A stretch of 64,000 nucleotides of DNA from Paraburkholderia adhaesiva (GTDB lineage Bacteria; Pseudomonadota; Gammaproteobacteria; Burkholderiales; Burkholderiaceae), in the NCBI RefSeq assembly GCF_021390575.1, contig NZ_JAJEJQ010000001.1:62001-126000 (forward strand), in the 5' to 3' direction. Both the position numbers and the translations under genes were made by a program. Of the stretch, positions 29,210-38,120 are shown piece after piece. Every line of letters begins with the position of its first letter. Positions within the stretch are counted from its first letter, which is position 1. The notes under the pieces are model-generated. The model did no database searches. It saw nothing but the letters and a program-made list of their open reading frames with translations, and was not told the DNA's origin.

Positions 29210-30301
29210 TCAGACGAGGCAGGCGTCGAGGCCGTCGGTGATGAGGTCCTGCGGCAGTTCGATGCCGATGAACACCATCTTGCTGTTCTTCTTTTCGGCC
29301 GGCAGCCACTTCATGGCGAGATCGCTGCCCATCATCTGGTGGACGCCCTGGAACACCACCTTGCGATCCACGCCCTTCATGTACAGCACGCCCTTGTAGC
29401 GCAGCAGGCGCTCGCCGTAGATCTGCAGGATGCCGCCAAGGAAGTCCTCGAGGCGGTTCGGATCGAATGGACGGTCGCTGCGGTACACGAACGACTTGAT
29501 CTTGTCGTCGTGGTGCGCGTGGTGATGGTGGTGGCCGTGGTCGTGGCCTTCGTGATCGCAGTGACCGTGATCGTGGTCGCAGTTCGCGTGGTCGTGATCA
29601 TGGTCGTGCGCGTGATCGTGATGCGCGTGGGCGTGATCGTCTTCCTCGAGGAAATCAGGGTCGATATCGAGCTTCGCGTTGAGGTTGAAGCCGCGCAGGT
29701 CAAACACTTCCTTGATGTCGGCAACGCCAAAATCCACCTGGCGGATTTGCGCCTTCGGGTTCATGTGCATCAGGCGATGACGCAGGTCGCCGAGTTCGCT
29801 TTCGTCGACGAGGTCGGCCTTCGTGATGAACAGGCGATCCGCGAAACCGATCTGGCGCTGCACCACTTCGTGCTCGTCGAGCTGATGGTTGCCGTGCTTT
29901 GCATCGACGAGCGTGATGATCGCGTCGAGCAGGAATTCGTCGGCGATTTCGTTATCCATGAAGAACGTCTGCGCGACCGGGCCCGGATTGGCGAGGCCCG
30001 TCGTTTCGATCACGACGCGGTCGAAATCGAGCTTGCCGTCGCGCTTTTGCTGCGCGAGGTCGCCGAGCACGCGCGCGAGGTCACCGCGAATCGTGCAGCA
30101 GATGCAGCCGTTGCTCATCTGGATGATCTGCTCGGTGCTGTCCTGTACGAGGATCTCGTTGTCGATGTTTTCTTCGCCGAATTCGTTCTCGATCACGGCA
30201 ATCTTCATGCCGTGATTTTCATTGAGGATGCGCTTGAGCAGCGTCGTTTTGCCGCTGCCGAGGAAGCCGGTCAGGATGGTGACGGGAATCATGGATGCCA
30301 T
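29210..30301 (-). CDS. COG0523/CobW-family GTPase with His-rich metal loop
   Basis: 363 residues. G3E GTPase: Walker A Gly12-Phe-Leu-Gly-Ser-Gly-Lys-Thr-Thr20, the metal-site motif Cys66-Ile-Cys68-Cys69, switch motif Glu-Thr-Thr-Gly (99-102) and a Thr-Lys-Ala-Asp guanine motif (160-163). A stretch at 223-265 is almost entirely His/Asp with two Cys, a likely zinc-binding loop. A C-terminal CobW_C domain ends the protein. Members of this family act as zinc metallochaperones (ZNG1/YeiR/ZigA type) or in cobalamin synthesis; absence of cob genes and the Zur-like box upstream favour zinc. It lies 244 bp downstream of rlmI. Confidence 0.9.
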   Translation of the reverse strand: MASMIPVTILTGFLGSGKTTLLKRILNENHGMKIAVIENEFGEENIDNEILVQDSTEQIIQMSNGCICCTIRGDLARVLGDLAQQKRDGKLDFDRVVIETTGLANPGPVAQTFFMDNEIADEFLLDAIITLVDAKHGNHQLDEHEVVQRQIGFADRLFITKADLVDESELGDLRHRLMHMNPKAQIRQVDFGVADIKEVFDLRGFNLNAKLDIDPDFLEEDDHAHAHHDHAHDHDHDHANCDHDHGHCDHEGHDHGHHHHHAHHDDKIKSFVYRSDRPFDPNRLEDFLGGILQIYGERLLRYKGVLYMKGVDRKVVFQGVHQMMGSDLAMKWLPAEKKNSKMVFIGIELPQDLITDGLDACLV

Positions 30302-30402
30302 GCTGGGTGCCTGTTTTGTACTGTGCCTGGGTCGAAACGCTGGCCGGGCGGTGCGGGTTTCTCGCGCGTCGAAGCGTGAAAACGGTGGCAGCCGTCGTCC
30401 GG

Positions 30403-30417
30403 TGTTACAAGATAACT
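30403..30417. promoter_or_regulatory. Zur-like operator upstream of the COG0523 gene
   Basis: TGTTACAAGATAACT matches the core Zur palindrome TGTTATANTATAACA at 11 of 14 defined positions. It lies 102 bp upstream of the COG0523 start in a small AT-rich pocket, with no other gene between. Confidence 0.5.
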
Positions 30418-30545
30418 AGCTATTGAAACATATCTGCGGTCCCGGTGCCTGGCCACGGCGGTCGCGCCGGGCGAGGTGCCGCGTCACATATGGGGCGCGA
30501 CCGCGAGCCTTCCGGATCGTGCAGTCGGCCCTCAGATGGGGTCGC

Positions 30546-31760
30546 TCAGGCAATCTGCAACAGCAGGCCCTTCAGATACTCGCCTTCGGGGAATGCGGTC
30601 AGGAGCGGATGGTCGACGCCCGCGCCGAGCCGTTTGAGGATGCGCGCGTCGACTTTCGCGTCGGCGGCTGCGCCCGCGACGATCTTCTGGAACAACTCCG
30701 CGTCGATTGCGCCCGAGCACGAATACGTGAAGAGCAAGCCACCCGGACGCAGCAGCTTGAGACCGGTGAGGTTGATGTCCTTGTACGCGCGGGCCGCACG
30801 GTCCACGTGCTCGCGCGATGCCGCGAACTTCGGCGGATCGAGCACGACGAGGTCGAAGCGCTCGCCCTCTTCATGCAGGCGGCGCAGCGTCTTGAAGGCG
30901 TCGGCGTCGAGCCAGGTGGCGCGAGCGGCGTCGAAGCCGTTCGCCTCCACGTTCTTCTGCGCCGTGGCGAGCGCTTCGCCCGACGAATCGATCGATACGA
31001 CGCGTTTCGCGCCGCCCTTCATCGCCGCGAGCGAGAAGCCGCCCGTGTAGCAGAAGCAGTTGAGCACGTCGCGCTCGCGCGCGAAGGTCTGCACGAGCGC
31101 GCGGTTGTCGCGCTGATCGACGTAAAAGCCGGTCTTGTGCCCGTTGCGGACATCGACGTGATAGCGCACGCCGTTTTCGTTCGTCACGATCGTTTCGGGC
31201 GGCTCGTCGCCCGCGAGCAGGCCGGTGATCTGTTCGAGGCCTTCCTTCTCGCGGATCGACACGTCCGAGCGCTCGTACACGTTCGGGCAGCCGGTCGCGC
31301 TCGTGAGCGCGCCCACGATGGCTTCCTTCCAAGCCTCGACACCCGCCGCCATGAACTGGCAGACGAGCTGGCCGCGGCCCGTTGTATTCCCATTCGCGCC
31401 GTCTTCGATGTACTGATCGACGATCAGACCCGGCAGGCCGTCGGCTTCACCGAAGATCACGCGCACTGCACCGGTGTTGCTCACCATCGCCTGGCGATGC
31501 GCGACGGCGCGTTGCACGCGGCGCTTGAAGAACGCGTGGTCGATGGGTTCGTTTTCGTCGAAGCTCCAGACGCGCGCGCGGATCTGCGAGTGCGGGCTGT
31601 ACGCGGCGCGCGCGAGGAAACGGCCGTCGTGCGCGCGCACGATCACTGTCGCGCCCGCGGCGGGCTTGCCCTCGACGCGGTCGATCGCATTCGCGTAGAC
31701 CCACGGATGGCGACGCAGCAGGGATTTTTCTTTCGAGGGTTTGAGCGTGACGATATTCAT
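30546..31760 (-). CDS. rlmI: 23S rRNA m5C methyltransferase, RlmI type
   Basis: 404 residues from ATG 31760. An N-terminal PUA-like RNA-binding domain (1-75, starting Met-Asn-Ile-Val-Thr-Leu-Lys) is followed by a class I Rossmann methyltransferase: motif I Asn-Cys-Phe-Cys-Tyr-Thr-Gly-Gly-Phe-Ser, motif IV Asp-Pro-Pro-Lys-Phe, and a late Ser-Cys-Ser in the position of the RlmI catalytic Cys. RlmI methylates C1962 of 23S rRNA in E. coli. The gene follows xerC by 72 bp on the same strand. Other COG1092 methyltransferases (RlmK-like) are the alternative. Confidence 0.85.
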   Translation of the reverse strand: MNIVTLKPSKEKSLLRRHPWVYANAIDRVEGKPAAGATVIVRAHDGRFLARAAYSPHSQIRARVWSFDENEPIDHAFFKRRVQRAVAHRQAMVSNTGAVRVIFGEADGLPGLIVDQYIEDGANGNTTGRGQLVCQFMAAGVEAWKEAIVGALTSATGCPNVYERSDVSIREKEGLEQITGLLAGDEPPETIVTNENGVRYHVDVRNGHKTGFYVDQRDNRALVQTFARERDVLNCFCYTGGFSLAAMKGGAKRVVSIDSSGEALATAQKNVEANGFDAARATWLDADAFKTLRRLHEEGERFDLVVLDPPKFAASREHVDRAARAYKDINLTGLKLLRPGGLLFTYSCSGAIDAELFQKIVAGAAADAKVDARILKRLGAGVDHPLLTAFPEGEYLKGLLLQIA

Positions 31761-31832
31761 GGTGTGTTCAATACAAAAAGACGCAACGTGCGGCGGCCGG
31801 GTCGCCCGGCCGCTCATGCACGCCGCGATGCA

Positions 31833-32771
31833 TCAGTCGCGCTTTTTGGCGCGCGGATGCGCGGTGTCGTAGACCTTCGCCAGATGCTGGAAATCGAGCG
31901 ATGTATAGACCTGGGTGGCCGCGATGCTCGCATGGCCGAGCAGTTCCTGCACTGCGCGCAGGTCGCCGCTGGACTGCAGCAGGTGCGTCGCGAATGAGTG
32001 CCGCAGCACGTGCGGGTGGACGTTTGCCGGAATACCGGCGGCGAGCGCCGCACGTTTAACGCGCTCGCGCACGACGCCGGGCGCCATGCGGTTGCCGCGC
32101 ACGGAGATGAAGAGCGGGGCGTCGTCGTGCTTGACGAGCGTATCGCGCACGGCGAGCCAGGCGTCGAGCGCATCGAGTGCCTTGCGCCCGACCGGCACGA
32201 CGCGATGCCGGTTGCCCTTGCCCTGGACTTCGACTTCGGCCGCGTCACGTTTGAGCCAGCCAGCCGATTCGTGGCCGTCACGTTTCACGTAGCGCACGTC
32301 GAGGCCCACGAGTTCTGCGAGCCGCAGCCCCGACGAGTAGAACAGTTCCAGCATGGCGTGATCGCGCAATGCCTCGGCGCTGTGGCCCTCGGCGACGGCG
32401 GGGCCGGGGGCTTCCATTAACCGCTGGGCGTCGTCGACGGAGAGCGCCTTCGGCAGCGTCTTCGCACGCTTGGGCGCACGCACGGCGGCCACGGGATTGG
32501 CATCGAGTTCGATGCGCCCCGCGAGCCAGCGATAGAACGCCCGCCACGCCGATAGCCGGTGCCCGATCGAGCGCGCCGAGAGGCCGCCCGAATGCGCGCG
32601 CGCGACGGCGCCGCGCACGTCGGCGGGCGTGATCTTCTCCAGCGGGCGAGCGCCTGCGAGCTTCTTCAGCTCATCGAGCTCATGCGTGTAGCCGCGCAGC
32701 GTGTGCGCCGACAGCCGCCGCTCGTGTTCGAGGCTGGCGAGGTAGTCGGCGATCGGATCGGTTGGCGTCAC
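31833..32771 (-). CDS. xerC: Site-specific tyrosine recombinase XerC
   Basis: 312 residues. SAM-like N-terminal core-binding domain (about 5-95), then the catalytic domain with Arg in Ser-Ser-Gly-Leu-Arg-Leu-Ala-Glu, His-x-x-Arg in His-Val-Leu-Arg-His-Ser-Phe, and a second His in Leu-Gly-His-Ala-Ser-Ile. The nucleophile Tyr is in Thr-Gln-Val-Tyr-Thr. XerC with XerD resolves chromosome dimers at dif. Its position after dapF and the DUF484 gene is the conserved proteobacterial arrangement and separates it from mobile integrases. Confidence 0.95.
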   Translation of the reverse strand: MTPTDPIADYLASLEHERRLSAHTLRGYTHELDELKKLAGARPLEKITPADVRGAVARAHSGGLSARSIGHRLSAWRAFYRWLAGRIELDANPVAAVRAPKRAKTLPKALSVDDAQRLMEAPGPAVAEGHSAEALRDHAMLELFYSSGLRLAELVGLDVRYVKRDGHESAGWLKRDAAEVEVQGKGNRHRVVPVGRKALDALDAWLAVRDTLVKHDDAPLFISVRGNRMAPGVVRERVKRAALAAGIPANVHPHVLRHSFATHLLQSSGDLRAVQELLGHASIAATQVYTSLDFQHLAKVYDTAHPRAKKRD

Positions 32772-32801
32772 GATGGGCTGCGCTTAGGAAAGGCTGCTCG
32801 C

Positions 32802-33506
32802 TCAGTGCGGCAGCAGGCGCGTGAGCGCCGCGCTCGCGAGCGCGCCGATCTGGGTGAGGAAATCGGTGGCCATGCCTTCATGGAAGCGGCGCGGATCGGG
32901 CGAGCCCAGCACGAGCAGGCCGAACGCGTTGCCTTCGGACTCGGGCTTGCCGTCTGCCTCGAGGGCGCGCAGCGCGACCAGCGCGACCGACTGCGGCGCG
33001 CCATCCGCCGTATCGAGCCACTGCGCAGCTTCGAAGCCGGAATTCGCGCCGCAATACGGTACCGCAAGGCTGTTCGTGAAGAGCCGCACTTCTTCACCGG
33101 GCTGGCGCGCGAAGTCGGCCTGGGCGTAGGTCTCGGCGACGTCCCAGACGCGCAGCGCAGCCTGCGGCACGTCGAACACATCGCGCAGATTCTGGGCGAT
33201 CGTGCGCGGCAGCGCGTACGGGTCGCGCTCGGCGACGATGCGCGTCGTCCAGCGGCCGAACTTGCTGGCGATGCTGTCGTTTTCGTGGCCGTAGCGCAGC
33301 AATTCGGAAAGACGGCGTTCGAGATGCTTGTTCTTCTCGCGCAGCATCTCCATTTGCCGCTCCTGCAGCGATACGGCGGCTTTGCCGTGCGGGTTGCCCA
33401 GCTTGATCGACGCAAGCAGTTCGGCATGCTCAACGAAGAACTCGGGATTGGCGAGCAGATAGTCGGCGACTTCGCGATCGTTCATGTTTTGGCGCGTTGT
33501 TGTCAA
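32802..33506 (-). CDS. DUF484 family protein
   Basis: 234 residues. It begins Asn-Asp-Arg-Glu-Val-Ala-Asp-Tyr-Leu-Leu-Ala-Asn-Pro-Glu-Phe-Phe (DUF484 signature), followed by a short coiled coil (about 45-70) and a GAF-like domain ending Gly-Ser-Pro-Asp-Pro-x-Arg-Phe. The biochemical role is unknown. The order dapF-DUF484-xerC is widely conserved; it ends 30 bp before xerC. Confidence 0.9.
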   Translation of the reverse strand: MTTTRQNMNDREVADYLLANPEFFVEHAELLASIKLGNPHGKAAVSLQERQMEMLREKNKHLERRLSELLRYGHENDSIASKFGRWTTRIVAERDPYALPRTIAQNLRDVFDVPQAALRVWDVAETYAQADFARQPGEEVRLFTNSLAVPYCGANSGFEAAQWLDTADGAPQSVALVALRALEADGKPESEGNAFGLLVLGSPDPRRFHEGMATDFLTQIGALASAALTRLLPH

Positions 33507-33608
33507 AGGCGCGCGGGGCGCGCAATCAATGAAGCAAATGAATCGTTCGGCGGCGAATCGGACGCTGGCGGCCGGCGTGGTGAACCTCCGGGGGCACGGG
33601 CACGGCGC

Positions 33609-34475
33609 TCAGTCGGCCAGATCGATTTCGCCTTCGAATACGGTTGTGGCGGGACCCGCCATCAGGAGCGCGGCGGACTCGTCGCGCGCACCGTCCCAGG
33701 CGATCGTGAGCATGCCGCCGTGCGTGTGAACCTTGACGGGTGTGTCGAGCAGACCGCGCCGGATGCCCGCAGCGACGGCCGCGCACGCGCCCGTGCCGCA
33801 CGCGAGCGTCTCGCCCGCGCCGCGCTCGTAGACGCGCAGCCGCACCTCGTTGCGCGAAACGATCTGCATGAAGCCGGCGTTCACCTTCTTCGGGAAACGC
33901 GGATGCGCCTCGACCACGGGGCCTTCCGCGAGCACCGGGAACGCCTCGACGTCGTCGACTACCTGCACCGCGTGCGGGTTGCCCATCGATACGGTCGAAA
34001 TCCAGCGGGTTTCGCCATTCACGTCGAGCGGCCACAAGGTGTCATTGCCCTCGCGGCGGCCCTCGAGCTCGTTCGCATCGAACGGCACGCGCGCCGGTTC
34101 GAAGACCGGGCTGCCCATATCGACGACGACTTCACCGTTTTCCTGCATGACGAGCGTGATCGTGCCGTTTTGCACCTGCACGCGCACGCGGTTTGCGTCC
34201 GTGAGCTTGCGGTCGCGGACGAACTTTACGAAGCAACGCGCGCCGTTGCCGCAGTGCTCGACCTCGCCGCCGTCGCAGTTGTAAATGCGATAACGGAAAT
34301 CGACGCCCTCGATGGTCGGCTTCTCGACGAGCAGCAACTGATCGGCACCGACGCCGAAGTGGCGGTCAGCGAGTGCACGCACCTGCTCTGGCGTGAGCGC
34401 GAGTGGCTGGCTATAGCCGTCGAGCACGACGAAGTCGTTGCCGGCACCGTGCATTTTGGTGAATTTGAGCTTCAC
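33609..34475 (-). CDS. dapF: Diaminopimelate epimerase
   Basis: 288 residues. Two catalytic cysteines are visible: Cys75 in Glu-His-Cys-Gly-Asn-Gly-Ala-Arg, and a second in [10 protein letters not shown] (about 228). The start [11 protein letters not shown] is standard. The enzyme converts LL- to meso-diaminopimelate for lysine and peptidoglycan. First gene of the dapF-DUF484-xerC unit. Confidence 0.97.
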   Translation of the reverse strand: MKLKFTKMHGAGNDFVVLDGYSQPLALTPEQVRALADRHFGVGADQLLLVEKPTIEGVDFRYRIYNCDGGEVEHCGNGARCFVKFVRDRKLTDANRVRVQVQNGTITLVMQENGEVVVDMGSPVFEPARVPFDANELEGRREGNDTLWPLDVNGETRWISTVSMGNPHAVQVVDDVEAFPVLAEGPVVEAHPRFPKKVNAGFMQIVSRNEVRLRVYERGAGETLACGTGACAAVAAGIRRGLLDTPVKVHTHGGMLTIAWDGARDESAALLMAGPATTVFEGEIDLAD

Positions 34476-34802
34476 GTTTTACGTCTTTTCCTTGCCGCGA
34501 AAGGCTGTGTAGGTGACAGCCTGAAGATCACGCTTCGCAGTCCATCTGGACCGCATGAGGCGAATGCCAAATGATACACGCTGGAAACGCTTGATAACAC
34601 GGCGTGGCCCGGCGGCTGCCTGCGGTCCGGCGTGGCCCGTCCCGGCTGCCGGGCGATTTACGGTGTGCAGGGCGAGGCGGCGTCCGGACGCTTCACATGG
34701 CATCGCCCGCGCGGTTGCCTCGACGGTTTTGCATCGATGTCACGACTGTGTGCGCAGGAAAACAACGTCTTGACGCTTCACAGCTTCGCTACGCCGTCCG
34801 GG
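34476..34802. other. Intergenic region upstream of dapF
   Basis: 327 bp between dapF and the upstream secreted-protein gene. It presumably holds the dapF promoter. No credible gene, repeat or strong hairpin was noticed. Confidence 0.5.
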
Positions 34803-35561
34803 TTACTTACCGCCCCGTATCGGTTTCGTGAAAGATGCGTCGCAATGCCAGCTTCGGTCGCGTATTGCAGCGATCCGTGCGATCGCCGGGCTTCGCCACT
34901 CGGGTGGCAGCTTGCAGGTACGGCGCGACGAGCGTTTCGTCGGGGCGTCATCGTCGCCGGGTGGGTCGTAGTTGTCACGCACATCGCCTGTCAATGCATT
35001 GACGCTTTGATGAAATTCGCCGCCGCCGTCCGCGGCGCGATGAAAGTCCCAGCCGCCCTCGTCCCACCCCGCGACAATCCATTGGAAGTTACGTGTCGTC
35101 AGACGCCATGTCTCGCTCCAGCGCAACGGCCCACCGCCGCCCACGTTCTGAACGACAAGCGAACCGTGGCTGATCTCGAGTTGCTGATACGGATCACCCA
35201 GCATGCCGCCATCTTCCGTGCCCATCGCGACGTCGTCGTTCGAGAGCACGTGTTTACCGTCGACGAAGATTCGCAAGCGACGCTTCCCGTCGTTCTGCGC
35301 TCGTAAAACGTCAATGCAGGCTTCGACAGGCTGGGTCGAGCCGAACGATCCGCGCAGGCTGTCGTCAAGCACGTATCCGGGGTCGATCCGGCCGCATGGG
35401 TTGTCGGAAGCGCCAGTGCTCGCCGCGACACTGTGCGCAGAATTCGTCAGTGCCAGGGCGAGGTAAAGAAGCAGCGTTGGGAGCCTGCGTCGAAAATCGG
35501 GGAGGCGCCGAAACTGCTTCCTGGCGTCAAGGCACATCGAGGGGTACGAGCGTTGCATCAT
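34803..35561 (-). CDS. Secreted protein of unknown function
   Basis: About 252 residues from ATG 35561; other starts (GTG 35570, ATG 35558 or 35537) are possible and no good ribosome site distinguishes them. An Arg-rich n-region and a Leu/Ala core near residues 25-45 form a signal peptide ending around Ala-His-Ser-Val-Ala-Ala. The body has a Gly-Asp-Pro-Tyr-Gln-Gln-Leu-Glu-Ile motif and paired Trp residues (Trp-Ser-Glu-Thr-Trp-Arg, Trp-Ile-Val-Ala-Gly-Trp), reminiscent of small beta-rich bacterial lipoproteins of no known role. The last 50 residues are Arg/Cys-rich and unlike the rest, so a frameshift near 34945 is possible. It sits between lpxL and dapF. Confidence 0.6.
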   Translation of the reverse strand: MMQRSYPSMCLDARKQFRRLPDFRRRLPTLLLYLALALTNSAHSVAASTGASDNPCGRIDPGYVLDDSLRGSFGSTQPVEACIDVLRAQNDGKRRLRIFVDGKHVLSNDDVAMGTEDGGMLGDPYQQLEISHGSLVVQNVGGGGPLRWSETWRLTTRNFQWIVAGWDEGGWDFHRAADGGGEFHQSVNALTGDVRDNYDPPGDDDAPTKRSSRRTCKLPPEWRSPAIARIAAIRDRSWHCDASFTKPIRGGK

Positions 35562-35648
35562 AGGGGGCACACCGCTGAGAACGATGCCCCATGCTAGCGG
35601 GCCAGATCGCAGGGATCTTTAGGACCCGCCCGATTTTGCAGACGGTCC

Positions 35649-36533
35649 TCAGTACACCCCTGGCTCACCCGGCGGCCGCGTCTTGAAACGCTTGTGGACC
35701 CAGTAATACTGCTCGGGAATCCGCGGAATCTGCTCTTCGAGGAATGCGTTCATGCGGCGCGCGTCGAGATCGTCGTCGCCGGTGGGGTAGTTGTCCCACG
35801 GCTTGAACACCTTCAGCCGATAGCCCTTGTAGTTCGGCAGCACCTCGCCGATGAACGGCACCACCTGTGCGCGCCCCACTTTCGCGAGACGCCCCACGGC
35901 AGTCAGCGTACAGGCGGGCACGCCAAAGAACGGCACGAACGTCGAGTTGCGCATGCCGTAATCCATATCAGCGCCGAGCATCACGGGCTTTTTGTCGCGC
36001 AGCCAGCGCAGCACGACGCGTGCGCTATCCGCGCGGCTGACCATCTCGGCGCCGAAGCGGCTGCGACCTGCCTTCGCAGCGGCTTCGAACTCGGGGTTCG
36101 AGAACGGCTGATAAAGCGAGCCGCACGGACGATGCAGCGAGTAGTTGAGGAACATCGACCCCGCCTCGATGCCGACGAAGTGCAAGCCGAGGAACAGCGT
36201 GGGCGGCAGGTCGGGATCGGTGAGGTCGACTTCGCTGTCGAGTTCGATGATCTTTTCGAGCTTCTTCGCCGAACCGAACCACTGCACGCTGCGCTCCACA
36301 TAGCTGCGGATCGCATGGCGGAAGTGCTTGCCCGCGACGTCCTCGCGCTTCTCGTCGCTCCAGTCGGGGAAGCAGAGCTTGAGATTGGTATGGACGACGC
36401 GCTTGCGGCGGCTCGGGATCTGATAGAGCAGCCAGCCGAGGCCGTCGCCGAGACGGGCGACGAAACCATAGGGCAGGATCGCAAAAAACTTGAGCAGGCC
36501 GATGGCGAAACGGGAGCCGAGCTTGCCTAGCAT
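35649..36533 (-). CDS. lpxL: Lipid A late acyltransferase (LpxL/HtrB family)
   Basis: 294 residues. One N-terminal membrane segment, then the LABLAT acyltransferase fold with catalytic His118-x4-Glu123 (His-Phe-Val-Gly-Ile-Glu). The Arg-Arg-Lys-Arg-Val-Val-His-Thr-Asn-Leu-Lys-Leu-Cys-Phe-Pro segment (42-56) is a strong family mark. The enzyme adds a secondary acyl chain to Kdo2-lipid IVA at the inner membrane. LpxL versus LpxM cannot be settled from one paralogue. It is divergent from metK. Confidence 0.9.
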   Translation of the reverse strand: MLGKLGSRFAIGLLKFFAILPYGFVARLGDGLGWLLYQIPSRRKRVVHTNLKLCFPDWSDEKREDVAGKHFRHAIRSYVERSVQWFGSAKKLEKIIELDSEVDLTDPDLPPTLFLGLHFVGIEAGSMFLNYSLHRPCGSLYQPFSNPEFEAAAKAGRSRFGAEMVSRADSARVVLRWLRDKKPVMLGADMDYGMRNSTFVPFFGVPACTLTAVGRLAKVGRAQVVPFIGEVLPNYKGYRLKVFKPWDNYPTGDDDLDARRMNAFLEEQIPRIPEQYYWVHKRFKTRPPGEPGVY

Positions 36534-36835
36534 TGGACGGCTCCCCGGACGTTTGCGGCGGCGAATACGTAGACGAAACCCCTTGAGGGCGTATGGGTGA
36601 ATACGATGGACGGCACGCGACGTGAACCTGCGACAAAAGAAGGAAGTCGCTATAATACGGGCTTCGCCGAGTTAATAGACAACTTGCGGGGCGAAGCCGG
36701 TTTGAGCCAGATCGTGGTCAATCAATCGACTGCGAAGCGAAAACGGGTCAGGAAATCCGCTAAAGCGTCGCCGCTTCAAAGCTTCCGAAGCTGGCTACGT
36801 GAATACAACCGTTACCAGTCAAAGGAGTTTAGAGC
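36534..36835. other. lpxL-metK divergent region with a metK leader
   Basis: 302 bp. The metK promoter is probably at the TATAAT listed separately, leaving a leader of about 170 nt. Within the leader, AAGCTTCCGAAGCTT-like complementarity near 36780 and CTGG/CCAG arms (about 36791-36819) could fold next to the AAAGGAG ribosome site at 36821-36827. No known SAM-riboswitch core was recognised. Confidence 0.5.
36651..36656 (+). promoter_or_regulatory. Probable -10 element for metK
   Basis: A perfect TATAAT, 180 bp upstream of the metK start. The region 16-18 bp upstream has only a poor -35 match. Confidence 0.55.
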
Positions 36836-38023
36836 GTGGCAAACGACTATTTCTTCACTTCGGAATCCGTCTCCGAAGGCCATCCGGACAAGGTCGCTGA
36901 CCAGATCTCGGACGCTATCCTCGACGCCATCCTCACCCAGGACAAGTACTCGCGCGTTGCAGCCGAAACGCTGTGCAACACGGGTCTCGTCGTGCTCGCC
37001 GGCGAAATCACGACGACTGCAAACGTCGATTACATCCAGGTCGCGCGCGACACGATCAAGCGCATCGGCTACGACAACACCGATTACGGCATCGACTACC
37101 GCGGCTGCGCCGTGCTGGTCGCTTACGACAAGCAATCGCCGGACATCGCCCAGGGCGTGGACCGCGCGCACGACAATAACCTTGATCAAGGTGCGGGCGA
37201 CCAGGGCCTGATGTTCGGCTACGCATGCGACGAAACGCCCGAGCTGATGCCGCTGCCGATCCACCTTTCGCACCGTCTCGTCGAGCGCCAGTCGAACCTG
37301 CGCCGCGATGGCCGTCTTCCCTGGCTGCGTCCCGACGCGAAGTCGCAGGTCACGATCCGCTACGTCGACGGCAAGCCGCATGCAATCGACACCGTCGTGC
37401 TGTCGACGCAGCACTCGCCGGACATCGACCTCGGTACGCTGCGCGAAGCCGTGATCGAAGAAGTCATCAAGCCGGTGCTTCCGGCCGACCTCATCAAGGG
37501 CGAGATCAAGTTCCTCGTGAACCCGACCGGCCGTTTCGTGATCGGTGGCCCGCAGGGCGATTGCGGTCTTACGGGCCGCAAGATCATCGTCGATACGTAC
37601 GGCGGTGCAGCTCCGCACGGCGGCGGCGCGTTCTCGGGCAAGGATCCGTCGAAGGTGGACCGTTCGGCTGCCTACGCGGGCCGTTATGTCGCGAAGAACA
37701 TCGTGGCCGCAGGCCTCGCATCGCGCTGCCTGATCCAGGTGTCGTATGCAATCGGCGTCGCGCAACCGACCTCGGTGATGGTCAACACGTTTGGCACGGG
37801 CAAAGTCTCGGACGCGACGATCACGCAACTCGTGCGCGAGCACTTCGACCTGCGTCCGAAGGGCATCATCCAGATGCTCGACCTGCTGCGTCCGATCTAC
37901 GAAAAGACCGCTGCTTACGGCCACTTTGGCCGCGAAGAGCCGGAATTCTCGTGGGAAGCCACCGACAAGGCACTCGCGCTGGCCGAAGCCGCCGGCACGG
38001 AGCCGGTGGGCGCGCTGGCGTAA
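36836..38023 (+). CDS. metK: S-adenosylmethionine synthetase
   Basis: 395 residues from a GTG start with AAAGGAG nine bases upstream. Signatures: [12 protein letters not shown] (8-19), [12 protein letters not shown] (MetK pattern 1), and Gly-Gly-Gly-Ala-Phe-Ser-Gly-Lys-Asp (pattern 2). It forms SAM from methionine and ATP, the ligand sensed by the predicted metX riboswitch. A strong terminator follows. Confidence 0.98.
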   Translation: MANDYFFTSESVSEGHPDKVADQISDAILDAILTQDKYSRVAAETLCNTGLVVLAGEITTTANVDYIQVARDTIKRIGYDNTDYGIDYRGCAVLVAYDKQSPDIAQGVDRAHDNNLDQGAGDQGLMFGYACDETPELMPLPIHLSHRLVERQSNLRRDGRLPWLRPDAKSQVTIRYVDGKPHAIDTVVLSTQHSPDIDLGTLREAVIEEVIKPVLPADLIKGEIKFLVNPTGRFVIGGPQGDCGLTGRKIIVDTYGGAAPHGGGAFSGKDPSKVDRSAAYAGRYVAKNIVAAGLASRCLIQVSYAIGVAQPTSVMVNTFGTGKVSDATITQLVREHFDLRPKGIIQMLDLLRPIYEKTAAYGHFGREEPEFSWEATDKALALAEAAGTEPVGALA

Positions 38024-38070
38024 CGAGCTTTGGTTGTCTGGCCCGTGCAGTTCGCGCGCCAGACGAAGAA

Positions 38071-38107
38071 AAACCCCGCAGGGCGTCGAGCCCGTGCGGG
38101 GTTTTTT
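38071..38107. terminator. Bidirectional intrinsic terminator after metK
   Basis: A 10-bp stem AAACCCCGCA/TGCGGGGTTT enclosing an inner GGGC/GCCC stem. It is followed by TTTTTTATTT on the plus strand and by TTTTTCTTC on the minus strand, so it can stop transcription from both sides. Confidence 0.92.
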
Positions 38108-38120
38108 ATTTGTGCCGCCT

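Noticed and set aside
31833..32771. Tyrosine recombinase as a mobile-element integrase
   Set aside because: Its place behind dapF and the DUF484 gene and its length identify it as the housekeeping XerC; no attachment site or cargo is nearby.
36657..36835. SAM-II or SAM/SAH riboswitch before metK
   Set aside because: A GCTAAAG string and a GCTTCC near the ribosome site are present, but the required stems and conserved loop sequences are not in the right order.
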